Shown piece by piece: positions 8,215 to 17,461 of a stretch of DNA of 39,224 bases. The notes under the pieces were generated by a model. It had not been told where the DNA came from. It was given only the letters and a program-made list of their open reading frames with translations, and did no database searches. The position numbers and the translations under genes were made by a program. The stretch comes from Pseudomonas corrugata. Its GTDB lineage: Bacteria > Pseudomonadota > Gammaproteobacteria > Pseudomonadales > Pseudomonadaceae. Location: assembly GCF_001269905.1 (NCBI RefSeq), contig NZ_LHVK01000030.1:1-39224 (forward strand), written 5' to 3'. Each line of letters starts with the position of its first letter. Within the stretch, counting starts at the first letter, position 1.

Positions 8215-11200
8215 AGGGTCGCGGTTCGATTTCGGCGTGGTGCATAGACCACCCGGTCGCCACGGTGCTGCTGACGTTCGCCCTGATACTTCTGGGGAGT
8301 ATTGCCTTCCCGCGTCTGCCCGTCGCCCCTTTGCCGGAGGCGGAATTCCCGACGATCCAGGTCAACGCCCAACTGCCCGGCGCCAGCCCCGAAACCATGG
8401 CATCCTCGGTGGCGACGCCGCTGGAAGTGCAGTTCAGTGCAATCCCCGGCATTACGCAGATGACTTCCAGCAGCGCCCTCGGCTCGACCAATCTGATCCT
8501 GCAATTCAGCCTCGCCAAGAGCATCGACACCGCCGCCCAGGAAGTGCAGGCGGCCATCAACACCGCCGCCGGCAAACTGCCCGGCGACATGCCGAACCTG
8601 CCCACCTGGCGCAAGGTCAACCCCGCAGACAGCCCGGTGCTGATCCTCAGTATCAGTTCCAGCCTGATGCCCGGCACCGAACTGAGCGACTACGTCGAAA
8701 CGCTGCTTGCCCGTCAGATCAGCCAGATCGACGGCGTAGGACAAGTCAACATCACCGGTCAACAACGCCCGGCGATCCGGGTCCAGGCCTCCGCCGACCG
8801 TCTTGCCGCCATCGGCCTGACCCTGGCCGACATCCGTACGACACTCCAGCAGGCCAGCCTCAACCTGGCCAAGGGCGCGCTGTACGGCGACTCGAGCATC
8901 TCGACCTTGTCCACCAACGATCAACTGTTCCAGCCCGAGGAATACGGCGACCTCATCGTGTCCTACAAGGACGGGGCACCGGTGCAGCTCAAGGACATCG
9001 CCAAGGTGATCAATGGCTCGGAAAATGCCTACGTCCAGGCCTGGTCCGACAACGAGCCGGGGCTCAACCTGGTGATCTTCCGACAACCGGGGGCGAACAT
9101 CGTCGAAACCGTCGACCGCATCCAGGCCGCCCTGCCCACCCTGGAAGCCATGCTGCCCGCCGCGGTGCAGGTCAAGGTGCTGATCGACCGCACCAGGACC
9201 ATCCGTGCCTCGCTGCACGAGGTGGAGATCACCCTGCTGATCGCAGTGCTGCTGGTCGTGGCGGTCATGGCGCTGTTCCTGCGCCAGCTCTCGGCGACGC
9301 TGATCGTCTCGGCAGTGCTGGGTGTGTCCCTGACCGCGAGCTTCGCCCTGATGTACGTGATGGGCTTCAGCCTGAACAACCTGACCCTGGTGGCCATTGT
9401 CATCTCGGTGGGCTTCGTGGTGGACGACGCGATAGTGGTGGTGGAGAACATCCACCGGCATCTCGAGGCCGGTGACGGCATGCGTGAGGCGGCGATCAAG
9501 GGCGCCGGCGAAATCGGCTTCACGGTGATCTCCATCAGCTTCTCCCTGATTGCCGCGTTCATTCCGTTGTTGTTCATGGGCGGCGTGGTCGGTCGACTGT
9601 TCAAGGAGTTTGCCCTGACGGCCACCTCGACCATCCTGATTTCCGTGGTGGTGTCCCTGACCCTGGCGCCAACGCTGGCGGCGCTGTTCATGCGCGCACC
9701 GGTACATCATGTCCATCGAGGTCCGGGCTTTGGCGAACGACTGTTGGGTGGCTATGAAAGAGGCCTGCGCAAGGCATTGGCCCATCAGAGGCTGATGATC
9801 GGCGTGTTCGGCCTGACCCTGGCCTTGGCGGTGGCAGGTTATGTGTTCATTCCCAAGGGTTTCTTTCCGGTACAGGACACCGGTCTGGTTCTGGGCACCA
9901 GCGAAGCGGCCGCCGATGTGTCGTTCCCGGACATGGTGGCCAAGCACAAGGCCCTGGCCGAAATCGTCGCCGCCGACCCGGCGGTGCAGACGTTCTCCCA
10001 CTTCGTCGGCGTCTCGGGCAGCAACCAGACCATTGCCAACGGTCGTTTCTGGATCGCCCTCAAGCCCCAAGGCGAACGTGACGTCTCGGCCAGCGGCTTC
10101 ATCGACCGGATCCGCCCCAAGTTGCAGAAAATTCCCGGCGTGGTGCTGTACCTGAGGGCCGGACAGGACATCAACCTCGGTTCCGGCCCCAGTCGCGCCC
10201 AGTATCAGTACGTCCTCAAGAGCAACGACGGGCCAACCCTCAATGCCTGGACCGAGAAACTCACCGACAGATTGCGCAGCAACCCGGCGTTCCGCGATAT
10301 CTCCAACGACCTGCAACTGGGCGGCAGCATTACCCACATCAACATCGACCGCAGCGCGGCGGCACGCTTCGGTCTGACCGCCAGCGATGTCGACCAGGCG
10401 CTGTACGACGCGTTCGGCCAGCGGCAGATCAACGAGTTCCAGACCGAGACCAACCAGTACAACGTGATCCTGGAACTCGACACCCGGCAACGTGGCAAGG
10501 CCGAAAGCCTGGCCTACTTCTACCTGCGCTCGCCGCTGAGCGGGGAAATGGTGCCGCTATCGGCCCTGGCCCGCTTCGATCCACCCACCAACGGCCCGCT
10601 GTCCATTGCCCACGATGGCATGTTCCCGGCCGCCAACCTGTCGTTCAACCTGGCGCCAGGCGTGGCACTGGGAGACGCGGTACGCATGCTCGACCAGGCG
10701 AAGAACGACATCGGCATGCCGGCCGCAATCAGCGGCAACTTCCAGGGCGCGGCACAGGCTTTCCAGAGCTCCCTGGCCAGCCAGCCGTGGCTGATCGTCG
10801 CCGCGCTGGTGGCGGTGTATATCATTCTCGGCGTGCTCTACGAGAGCTTCGTGCATCCACTGACCATCATCTCCACCCTGCCCTCCGCCGGCCTCGGCGC
10901 CCTGATCATGCTCTGGCTGATGGGCCGGGATTTTTCGATCATGGCGCTGATCGGGCTGGTGCTGCTGATCGGCATCGTCAAGAAAAACGGCATCCTGATG
11001 ATCGACTTCGCTCTTGAGGCGCAGCGCAATGGCGGACTGACACCGCAGGAGGCGATTTTCCAGGCAGGCATGACCCGGTTCCGCCCGATCATCATGACTA
11101 CCCTGGCCGCCCTGCTCGGCGCCTTGCCGCTGATGCTCGGCCACGGTCCCGGCGCGGAATTGCGCCAGCCCCTGGGCATTGCGGTGGTCGGTGGCCTGCT

Positions 11201-11324
11201 GGTGAGCCAGGCGCTGACGCTGTTCACCACACCGGTCATATACTTGTGGCTCGAGCGGTTGTTCCATCGACCCGACCATCATCCCGGGCCTGCGCCAGCC
11301 AGGGCGCGGGCGACTACAGACTGA
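8211..11324 (+). CDS. mexN: RND multidrug efflux permease MexN
   Basis: This 1037-residue inner membrane proton antiporter belongs to the HAE-1 RND family. The first helix begins near residue 13 (HPVATVLLTFALILLGSIAF). Two large periplasmic loops are followed by the two six-helix clusters around residues 335-545 and 860-1020. Adjacent Asp405 and Asp406 in GFVVDDAIVVVENI form the proton-relay motif of helix 4. Length is standard, with no frameshift. Sequence style is close to MdtB/MdtC/MuxB as well, but a single permease with one adaptor plus a two-component system matches MexMN. It overlaps mexM by 4 nt and is followed by the response regulator after 9 nt, so all four genes probably form one transcript. 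The substrate range cannot be read from the sequence. Confidence 0.85.
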   Translation: MKGRGSISAWCIDHPVATVLLTFALILLGSIAFPRLPVAPLPEAEFPTIQVNAQLPGASPETMASSVATPLEVQFSAIPGITQMTSSSALGSTNLILQFSLAKSIDTAAQEVQAAINTAAGKLPGDMPNLPTWRKVNPADSPVLILSISSSLMPGTELSDYVETLLARQISQIDGVGQVNITGQQRPAIRVQASADRLAAIGLTLADIRTTLQQASLNLAKGALYGDSSISTLSTNDQLFQPEEYGDLIVSYKDGAPVQLKDIAKVINGSENAYVQAWSDNEPGLNLVIFRQPGANIVETVDRIQAALPTLEAMLPAAVQVKVLIDRTRTIRASLHEVEITLLIAVLLVVAVMALFLRQLSATLIVSAVLGVSLTASFALMYVMGFSLNNLTLVAIVISVGFVVDDAIVVVENIHRHLEAGDGMREAAIKGAGEIGFTVISISFSLIAAFIPLLFMGGVVGRLFKEFALTATSTILISVVVSLTLAPTLAALFMRAPVHHVHRGPGFGERLLGGYERGLRKALAHQRLMIGVFGLTLALAVAGYVFIPKGFFPVQDTGLVLGTSEAAADVSFPDMVAKHKALAEIVAADPAVQTFSHFVGVSGSNQTIANGRFWIALKPQGERDVSASGFIDRIRPKLQKIPGVVLYLRAGQDINLGSGPSRAQYQYVLKSNDGPTLNAWTEKLTDRLRSNPAFRDISNDLQLGGSITHINIDRSAAARFGLTASDVDQALYDAFGQRQINEFQTETNQYNVILELDTRQRGKAESLAYFYLRSPLSGEMVPLSALARFDPPTNGPLSIAHDGMFPAANLSFNLAPGVALGDAVRMLDQAKNDIGMPAAISGNFQGAAQAFQSSLASQPWLIVAALVAVYIILGVLYESFVHPLTIISTLPSAGLGALIMLWLMGRDFSIMALIGLVLLIGIVKKNGILMIDFALEAQRNGGLTPQEAIFQAGMTRFRPIIMTTLAALLGALPLMLGHGPGAELRQPLGIAVVGGLLVSQALTLFTTPVIYLWLERLFHRPDHHPGPAPARARATTD

Positions 11325-11333
11325 GGCGGGGCC

Positions 11334-12008
11334 ATGCGCGTTCTGATCATCGAAGACGAAGAAAAAACCGCGGACTACCTGCATCGTGGCCTGACCGAAC
11401 AGGGCTACATCGTGGACGTGGCCCCCGACGGCGTTGAAGGGCTGCACCTGGCCCTGGAAAGCGAATATGCAGTGATCGTGCTCGACGTGATGCTACCGGG
11501 TCTGGATGGTTTCGGCGTGCTGCGAGCCTTGCGCGCCCGCAAGCAGACACCGGTGATCATGCTCACCGCCCGGGAACGGGTCGAAGACCGCATCAAGGGC
11601 CTGCGCGATGGTGCCGACGACTACCTGGGCAAACCGTTCTCCTTCCTGGAGCTGGTGGCCCGCCTGCAAGCCCTGACCCGTCGCAGCGGCAGCCATGAAC
11701 CGTTGCAGGTGAGCATCGCCGACCTGTGGATCGACCTGATCAGCCGCAAGGCCACCCGCGCCGGCCAACGTCTGGACCTGACGGCCAAGGAGTTCTCGCT
11801 GCTCAGTGTCCTGGCCCGCCGCCAGGGTGAAATCCTCTCCAAGACCGCCATCGCCGAAATGGTCTGGGACATCAATTTCGACAGCGACGCCAACGTCGTG
11901 GAGGTGGCGATCAAACGCCTGCGGGCCAAGCTAGACGGCCCCTTCGAGCAGAAGTTGCTGCACACCATTCGCGGGATGGGCTATGTGCTGGAAAATCGCA
12001 GTGAGTAA
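11334..12008 (+). CDS. OmpR/CusR-type response regulator
   Basis: This 224-residue two-domain regulator has a receiver domain at about residues 1-115, with the acidic pair in IIEDEEK, the phosphoacceptor Asp51 in VIVLDVMLPG and Lys100 in YLGKPFS. A winged-helix DNA-binding domain of OmpR type follows at about 128-222 (DLTAKEFSLLSVLARRQGE, then VVEVAIKRLRAKL). It overlaps the sensor kinase by 8 nt and follows mexN by 9 nt. It is the positional counterpart of PA1437. The likely target is the mexM promoter region with its palindrome at 6956-6975, which is inference from linkage. Confidence 0.92.
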   Translation: MRVLIIEDEEKTADYLHRGLTEQGYIVDVAPDGVEGLHLALESEYAVIVLDVMLPGLDGFGVLRALRARKQTPVIMLTARERVEDRIKGLRDGADDYLGKPFSFLELVARLQALTRRSGSHEPLQVSIADLWIDLISRKATRAGQRLDLTAKEFSLLSVLARRQGEILSKTAIAEMVWDINFDSDANVVEVAIKRLRAKLDGPFEQKLLHTIRGMGYVLENRSE

Positions 12009-13380
12009 CAGTATCGCGCTACGCCTCAGCGGCCTGTTCACACTGGTTGCCGCGCTGGTGTTCCTGTTGATCGGCGGCGCCTTGTACCAGCAGGTCGAAA
12101 AAGGCCTGGGCCTGTTGCCCGAAGCCGAACTCGATGCCCGCTACAGCGTGCTCGAGTCCACGGTCGGCCGTTATGGCACACCCGAGCACTGGGTGAAGAT
12201 CCACAACAAACTGCGCTTGCTGGGCGAGGAAGACAAGCGCATCCACTTCTGGATCGTCAGCGGAGATCCTCACTTCGAATATGGCGATCCCGATCAGCAG
12301 ATCCGGGCCTTCACCGAAGGGCCACTGGGTAAGCGTGACCTGCAACTGCCCAACAGCCACTACCCGATGAAAGTGCTGGTGAGCCAGTTTCCGGCCAAGG
12401 ATCAACGACCGCCGTTGCGCTTCATGATCGGCATCGACACCGAGACGTTCTACCAGACCCAGCATCGCCTGCTGGTGGCCTTGGTGAGCCTGGCGGTTAT
12501 CGGGGTGCTGCTCGCTTCCCTGCTGGGTTACTGGGTCGCACATATCGGCCTCAAGCCACTGATCAAGCTCTCCGATGAAGCCCGGCGCCTGGCCCCTCCG
12601 CGCCTGTCCGGGCGCCTGCGGCTATCGCCTTTGCCACCAGAACTGAGCCAGTTCGTCAGTTCCTTCAACACCACCCTCGATCGGGTCGAACAAGCCTATT
12701 CGCGCCTGGAATCGTTCAACGCCGACGTAGCCCATGAACTGCGCTCGCCCCTGACCAACCTCATCGGCCAGACCCAGGTGGCGCTGACTCGCGGTCGTTC
12801 GGCCGAACATTATTTCGAGGTACTGCAATCGAACCTCGAAGAACTGGAACGGCTGCGCTCGATCATCAATGACATGCTCTTCCTCGCCAGCGCCGACCAA
12901 GGCAGCAAGGCCACCACGCTGACCATCACGTCCTTGGCCGACGAAGTGGCAACCACCCTCGATTACCTGGACTTCATCCTCGAAGACGCACAGGTCCAGG
13001 TGCGAGTCAGCGGCGACGCACAGGCCAGCATCGAGATCGCCCATCTGCGCCGGGCGCTGATCAATCTGCTGAGCAACGCCGTGCAGCATACTGCGCCCGG
13101 ACAAGTCATCGACGTACGTATTGAAGCCCAGGCCGACCAGGTCACCCTTGCCGTCACCAACCCCGGCGAACCCATCGCCAACGAACATCTGCCGCGGCTG
13201 TTCGAACGTTTCTACCGGGTCGACGCCTCTCGGAGCAACAGTGGCGCCAACCATGGGCTGGGGCTGGCCATTGTCAGGGCGATCGCGCTGATGCACGGCG
13301 GGGATGTTTTCGTGCATAGCGACCGCGGTGCCAATACCTTCGGCATCCGTTTGCCGACCGACCTGCCCCGAGCGAGCTGA
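12001..13380 (+). CDS. Heavy-metal-type sensor histidine kinase
   Basis: This 459-residue membrane kinase resembles CusS/CzcS sensors. It has a first helix at about residues 9-30, a periplasmic domain, a second helix at about 156-180, a HAMP linker, and an H-box with His245 in DVAHELRSPL. The HATPase domain has an N-box (LINLLSNAVQH) and G-box (NHGLGLAIVRA). The G1 box reads TNPGEPI rather than DxGxG, as commonly seen in this subgroup. I chose GTG at 12001 (VSNSIALRLSG), which overlaps the regulator stop by 8 nt; ATG at 11983 would add six residues. Together with the upstream regulator it matches PA1437-PA1438. The signal could be a metal or envelope stress; the periplasmic domain gives no specific ligand motif that I can identify. 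Confidence 0.9.
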   Translation: MSNSIALRLSGLFTLVAALVFLLIGGALYQQVEKGLGLLPEAELDARYSVLESTVGRYGTPEHWVKIHNKLRLLGEEDKRIHFWIVSGDPHFEYGDPDQQIRAFTEGPLGKRDLQLPNSHYPMKVLVSQFPAKDQRPPLRFMIGIDTETFYQTQHRLLVALVSLAVIGVLLASLLGYWVAHIGLKPLIKLSDEARRLAPPRLSGRLRLSPLPPELSQFVSSFNTTLDRVEQAYSRLESFNADVAHELRSPLTNLIGQTQVALTRGRSAEHYFEVLQSNLEELERLRSIINDMLFLASADQGSKATTLTITSLADEVATTLDYLDFILEDAQVQVRVSGDAQASIEIAHLRRALINLLSNAVQHTAPGQVIDVRIEAQADQVTLAVTNPGEPIANEHLPRLFERFYRVDASRSNSGANHGLGLAIVRAIALMHGGDVFVHSDRGANTFGIRLPTDLPRAS

Positions 13381-13455
13381 TCGTCTTTTCCAAGCCTTTG
13401 AATGCTGGGCGAAAGGCAATTAGCCCAGAATCAGGGAGCCATGGTCATCGGCAGC

Positions 13456-13497
13456 GGCTTTGGCTTTGGCTTTGGCTTTGGCTTTGGCTTTGGCTTT
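13456..13497 (+). repeat. Seven tandem GGCTTT units
   Basis: Seven perfect copies of the hexamer GGCTTT run without interruption and end in GACTTG. They lie in the 236-bp gap between the sensor kinase and the diguanylate cyclase. Read in frame they give alternating Gly-Phe in a short open frame (13402-13605) that has no good ribosome binding site and no other protein-like features, so I treat the array as non-coding. Related AAAAGC hexamers occur at 38589-38611 on this window. Confidence 0.95.
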
Positions 13498-13616
13498 GAC
13501 TTGAACACTGATTGCCCGCTCTCTCCGATCCAAGCACAATCAGCAAAAGGCCAGCATCTGGTTAACTGCCAGCTATGCTCCCCTCGGAATGGATCGACCC
13601 TATAGACATCGGAATC

Positions 13617-15113
13617 ATGAGCACCAGCAGTGCGACACCCGGCAGCACCCCGCTTCCGATACGTTCGGAGCGGGTACTCGTACTGGCCAGCTCACTGGTT
13701 GTCATTGCCATCCTGTGCATCGTGACCTTCCTGCTGATTCGCGAACACACCAGTGCCCGCGAAGCCGCAACACGTGCGGCCACCAATATCGTGCAGTTGA
13801 TTGATGCCGATGTGCTGCGCAACGTCGAACTCTACGACGTCTCGGTGCAAGGCCTGATTGCCGCGGCCAAGCGCGAAGACCTGAAAACCGTTTCACCGCA
13901 AATCCGTCACCTGGCGATGTTCGACCGCGCCACCGCCGCGCCCTACAAAGGCGACATCTTGTTGCTGGACAAACAAGTTGACGTGATCGCTGACTCGGCC
14001 TCGGTCCAACCACGCGCCGGTAACTATGCTGAGCGCGAGTATTTCCGCTCCCACGTCCAGAACCCAAGCCCGGACATGATGATCAGCCGTCCCTTCCGAG
14101 CCAGGAGTAACGAGCACGACTGGCGTATCAGTTTCAGTCGTCGGCTGAGCGATGACCGCGGCGACTTCCTGGGCGTGGCCGAAGCTGCGATGCGCTTGAG
14201 TTACTTCAGCCAGTTGTTCAAGAGTTTGAACATCGGGCATGGGGGCACCGTCAACCTGATCAGTCGCGACGGAATCCTGCTGGCACAGGAACCGCCCCTG
14301 GCCGAGGACATCATCGGCCGGGATTTCAGCAACCGGCCGAACTTCGTGCGCATCCTGCATGACGGAAATGGCAGCTTCACCGGTATTTCCGGTTCCGACC
14401 AGAAACAGCGCCTCTACACCTTTTCCCAGGTTGGCAACTTGCCGTTGATCGTCGTGGTGGCGCTCTCCTCCGAGGAAGTTTTCGCTTCATGGCTACGCAC
14501 GACGCTGATGGTCAGCGGCGCTACCGGCGCGCTGTGCATCGGTCTGCTCTGGCTCACCTGGCTGCTGCGCAGGGAACTGAGACGCCGCCATCGTGCTGAA
14601 CGGGAACTGGCCCAACGGGCGGCCACCGATCCACTGACGGGCCTGGCTAACCGCAGGGCCCTGGACGAGACGCTGCAAAGAGAGTGGCTACGTACCTTGC
14701 GCTCGGGCCAACCACTGTCGGTACTGATGGTCGATGCCGACCACTTCAAGGCATTCAACGATCGCCATGGCCATCAACAGGGTGACGAGGTCCTGCGGAC
14801 CTTGGCACGACTGATCGGTGAACGTGTCCGTCGTCCGGCCGACCTGGCCGCGCGCTATGGCGGTGAAGAGTTTTCGGTGGTGTTACCGGAAACCAACACT
14901 GCCGGGGCGTTTGCCATGGCCCAGAGCATTCGCGAGGCGGTGGAACAATTACCCCCCGTCCAGCCGGGCGAGCCCCCCATGACTGTCAGCATCGGCATCG
15001 CGACGTGGTCCCAAGGCCCGTATGGCGACCTCGAACAGCTCCTATTCGCCGCCGACAAGGCGCTATACAAGGCCAAGGCCAGCGGGCGCAATTGCGTGGT
15101 CTGCGCGATGTGA
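13617..15113 (+). CDS. Membrane diguanylate cyclase with periplasmic Cache-like sensor
   Basis: This 498-residue protein makes cyclic di-GMP. A first helix at about residues 19-42 and a second at about 298-320 flank a periplasmic region of roughly 255 residues that resembles a double Cache sensor (AEREYFRSHVQNPSPDMMIS, then GDFLGVAEAAM). The C-terminal GGDEF domain has the active signature Y-GGEEF at residues 415-419 and the inhibitory site RPAD at 406-409, five residues ahead, so product inhibition is expected. ATG at 13617 was preferred (GGAAT lies just upstream); ATG 13575 in the same frame adds 14 residues and cannot be excluded. It stands alone and converges on lpxC. The sensed ligand is unknown. 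Confidence 0.88.
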   Translation: MSTSSATPGSTPLPIRSERVLVLASSLVVIAILCIVTFLLIREHTSAREAATRAATNIVQLIDADVLRNVELYDVSVQGLIAAAKREDLKTVSPQIRHLAMFDRATAAPYKGDILLLDKQVDVIADSASVQPRAGNYAEREYFRSHVQNPSPDMMISRPFRARSNEHDWRISFSRRLSDDRGDFLGVAEAAMRLSYFSQLFKSLNIGHGGTVNLISRDGILLAQEPPLAEDIIGRDFSNRPNFVRILHDGNGSFTGISGSDQKQRLYTFSQVGNLPLIVVVALSSEEVFASWLRTTLMVSGATGALCIGLLWLTWLLRRELRRRHRAERELAQRAATDPLTGLANRRALDETLQREWLRTLRSGQPLSVLMVDADHFKAFNDRHGHQQGDEVLRTLARLIGERVRRPADLAARYGGEEFSVVLPETNTAGAFAMAQSIREAVEQLPPVQPGEPPMTVSIGIATWSQGPYGDLEQLLFAADKALYKAKASGRNCVVCAM

Positions 15114-15146
15114 TACCCCTCGCCACAAATGCTTCCCTGACAGCCA

Positions 15147-15196
15147 TAAAAAAGGGCCACCCGAAGGCAGCCCTTAAAAAACTAGAGAGGTTTTTT
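15147..15196 (-). terminator. Double hairpin terminator at the end of lpxC
   Basis: Read on the minus strand, the first structure after the lpxC stop is an AAAAAAC/GTTTTTT stem (15176-15196). It is followed by a GC-rich stem AAGGGC/GCCCTT (15152-15175) with a TTCG-type loop and then a run of T. This is a standard intrinsic terminator for the dcw-lpxC transcript. The A/T flanks on both sides suggest it may also stop the converging diguanylate cyclase transcript. Confidence 0.8.
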
Positions 15197-15198
15197 GC

Positions 15199-16110
15199 TT
15201 ACACGGCCGCAACCGGGCGCATGTAAGAGATCGGTGCGGTACTGGCGTCTTCGAACGTCACCACTTCCCAAGCATCTTTCTGCTCAATCAACTTGCGCAG
15301 CAGTTGGTTGTTCAGTGCGTGGCCGGACTTGAAGCCCTTGAACTCACCAATCAGGCTATTGCCCAGCAGGTAGAGGTCGCCGATTGCATCGAGGATCTTG
15401 TGTTTGACGAATTCGTCTTCATAGCGAAGACCATCTTCGTTCAACACGCCATCAGAATCGACCACGATCGCGTTTTCAACACTGCCGCCGAGTGCGAGGT
15501 TGTGCTTGCGCAGGTACTCGATGTCACTCATGAAACCAAAGGTACGGGCGCGGCTGACTTCTTTTACAAACGAAGTGCTGGAAAAATCCACGCTTGCACT
15601 TTGGGTGCGGTCACGGAAAACCGGGTGATCGAAATCGATCTCGAAGCTAACCTTGAAACCATCGAAAGGAACGAAAGTGGCGCGCTTGTCGCCGTCTTCC
15701 ACTGTCACTTCCCGCAGGATGCGGATGAATTTCTTGGCCGCCTCCTGCTCTTCCAGGCCAGCCGATTGAATCAGGAATACGAAGGGTCCGGCGCTGCCAT
15801 CCATGATCGGGACTTCGGACGCGGAGAGCTCGACGTAGGCGTTATCGATGCCCAGGCCAGCCATGGCCGAGAGCAAATGCTCCACCGTGTCCACTTTGGT
15901 GTCACCGTTGACCAGAGTGGTCGACATGGTGGTTTCACCAACATTTTCCGCGCGAGCAGGAATCTGCACCACAGGGTCGAGGTCGGCACGACAAAACACA
16001 ATGCCGGTGTCGACAGGCGCGGGTTTGAGGGTCAGGTAGACCTTCTCGCCTGAGTGCAGGCCGACACCTGTGGCACGGATAATATTCTTCAGGGTGCGTT
16101 GTTTAATCAT
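15199..16110 (-). CDS. lpxC: UDP-3-O-acyl-N-acetylglucosamine deacetylase
   Basis: LpxC catalyses the committed zinc-dependent deacetylation in lipid A synthesis, in the cytoplasm. The 303-residue length is that of the Pseudomonas enzyme. Zinc ligands are all present: His78 (TVEHLLSA), His237 and Asp241 (FVKHKILDAIGD). The catalytic His264 is in KSGHALNN. The start MIKQRTLKNIIRATGVGLH is typical, although the Shine-Dalgarno is weak. It is the last gene of the dcw block, 112 bp after ftsZ, with its own probable promoter in that gap and a terminator directly behind. In E. coli LpxC is controlled by FtsH proteolysis; Pseudomonas LpxC is reported to be regulated differently, and nothing in this sequence decides it. 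Confidence 0.98.
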   Translation of the reverse strand: MIKQRTLKNIIRATGVGLHSGEKVYLTLKPAPVDTGIVFCRADLDPVVQIPARAENVGETTMSTTLVNGDTKVDTVEHLLSAMAGLGIDNAYVELSASEVPIMDGSAGPFVFLIQSAGLEEQEAAKKFIRILREVTVEDGDKRATFVPFDGFKVSFEIDFDHPVFRDRTQSASVDFSSTSFVKEVSRARTFGFMSDIEYLRKHNLALGGSVENAIVVDSDGVLNEDGLRYEDEFVKHKILDAIGDLYLLGNSLIGEFKGFKSGHALNNQLLRKLIEQKDAWEVVTFEDASTAPISYMRPVAAV

Positions 16111-16162
16111 GGCATGGGCCGCTTCAGCGCAAATTGCGAACTGGTATCAACAAAGGCTGGCG

Positions 16163-16191
16163 ATGATAGCAGACCAGACCTTTGCTGAACA
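16163..16191 (-). promoter_or_regulatory. Probable lpxC promoter
   Basis: In the ftsZ-lpxC gap, the minus strand carries TATCAT (16163-16168), a good -10, about 52 nt upstream of the lpxC start. The sequence 17 nt further upstream (GTTCAG) is a poor -35. The 112-bp gap is long compared with the joints elsewhere in the cluster, which supports a separate promoter. Confidence 0.4.
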
Positions 16192-16222
16192 CCAATCACC
16201 CGAATACCCCTGATACATTTCA

Positions 16223-17416
16223 TCAATCGGCCTGACGACGCAGGAAGGCCGGGATATCCAGGTAGTCCAGATCGTCTTGCGGATTCATCTTCGCGGCAGC
16301 CGCAGCGCCGGCCTGGGCCTGGTTGCGCATGACGGTCGGACGGTCCAGGTCGCGGTAGTTCACCGCAGGCTGTTCCTGACGAACGGGAGCTTGCTGCTGT
16401 GGCTGCGAGGCCATTGTGGTCTGGACGGTGTTGTCGATCACCTTCATCGGCTTCTCGATTTTCGCACCCAGGCCGGTAGCAACCACGGTCACGTGCAGCT
16501 CGTCACGCATGTCCGGATCGATCACGGTGCCGACCTTGACCATTGCGTGGTCGGAAGCGAACGCTTCGATGATGCTACCCACGTCGGAGTACTCGCCCAG
16601 GGACAGGTCGGGACCTGCGGTGATGTTCACCAGGATGCCGCGGGCGCCCTGCAGGTTCACATCTTCGAGCAACGGGTTGCGGATGGCCGCTTCGGTGGCT
16701 TCGCGAGCACGGTTCGGACCGCTGGCGCAGCCAGTGCCCATCATCGCCATGCCCATTTCGGACATCACGGTGCGTACGTCGGCGAAGTCGACGTTGATCA
16801 TGCCCGGACGCTTGATGATGTCGGAGATACCGCGAACGGCACCGGCCAGTACGTCATCGGCCTTGGCGAAAGCCGACAGCAGGCTGGCGTCCTTACCGAG
16901 GATGGTCAGCAGTTTCTCGTTGGGAATGGTGATCAACGAGTCGACGCTGTCGCTCAGCGCGCGGATGCCTTCATCGGCAATCTGCATGCGCTTGCGGCCT
17001 TCGAACGGGAACGGACGGGTCACCACCGCAACGGTGAGGATACCCATTTCCTTGGCCACTTCGGCAATGATCGGCGCAGCACCGGTACCGGTACCACCGC
17101 CCATGCCTGTGGTGATGAACACCATGTTGGTGCCGGCCAGGACTTCAGCGATGCGCTCGCGGTCTTCAAGGGCAGCCTGACGGCCAACCTCGGGATTCGC
17201 GCCGGCACCCAGGCCCTTGGTCACACCGGTACCCAACTGCAGGATGGTCCGCGCGCCAATGTTCTTCAGCGCTTGAGCATCGGTGTTGGCGCAGATGAAC
17301 TCGACGCCTTCAATGTTGCTCTTGACCATGTGGTTGACAGCGTTGCCGCCGCCACCGCCGACACCGATTACTTTGATAACCGGACTGGCGGGGATGTTGT
17401 CTACGAGTTCGAACAT
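16223..17416 (-). CDS. ftsZ: Cell division GTPase FtsZ
   Basis: This tubulin-like GTPase polymerises into the Z-ring at midcell. The 397-residue protein has the signature GGGTGTG at residues 106-112, the N-terminal IKVIGVGGGGGNAV nucleotide loop, and the T7 synergy loop around NVDFADVRTVM. A flexible Gln/Pro-rich linker leads to the conserved C-terminal peptide DYLDIPAFLRRQAD, which binds FtsA and ZipA. The start follows a strong AAGGAGAG ribosome binding site. FtsZ is separated from ftsA by 121 bp containing a long inverted repeat, so its expression may be adjusted separately from the upstream genes. Confidence 0.99.
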   Translation of the reverse strand: MFELVDNIPASPVIKVIGVGGGGGNAVNHMVKSNIEGVEFICANTDAQALKNIGARTILQLGTGVTKGLGAGANPEVGRQAALEDRERIAEVLAGTNMVFITTGMGGGTGTGAAPIIAEVAKEMGILTVAVVTRPFPFEGRKRMQIADEGIRALSDSVDSLITIPNEKLLTILGKDASLLSAFAKADDVLAGAVRGISDIIKRPGMINVDFADVRTVMSEMGMAMMGTGCASGPNRAREATEAAIRNPLLEDVNLQGARGILVNITAGPDLSLGEYSDVGSIIEAFASDHAMVKVGTVIDPDMRDELHVTVVATGLGAKIEKPMKVIDNTVQTTMASQPQQQAPVRQEQPAVNYRDLDRPTVMRNQAQAGAAAAAKMNPQDDLDYLDIPAFLRRQAD

Positions 17417-17461
17417 TTTCCCTCTCCTTACATTCTCTAGTTTTTTTCGCCTACTGCATTC

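Noticed and set aside
8112..10490. 792-residue open frame on the minus strand
   Set aside because: It lies entirely opposite mexN, is low-complexity Gln/His/Gly-rich, and is a GC-skew shadow of the real frame.
13402..13605. 67-residue Gly-Phe repeat protein
   Set aside because: It is the translation of the GGCTTT array with no flanking protein-like sequence or good start.
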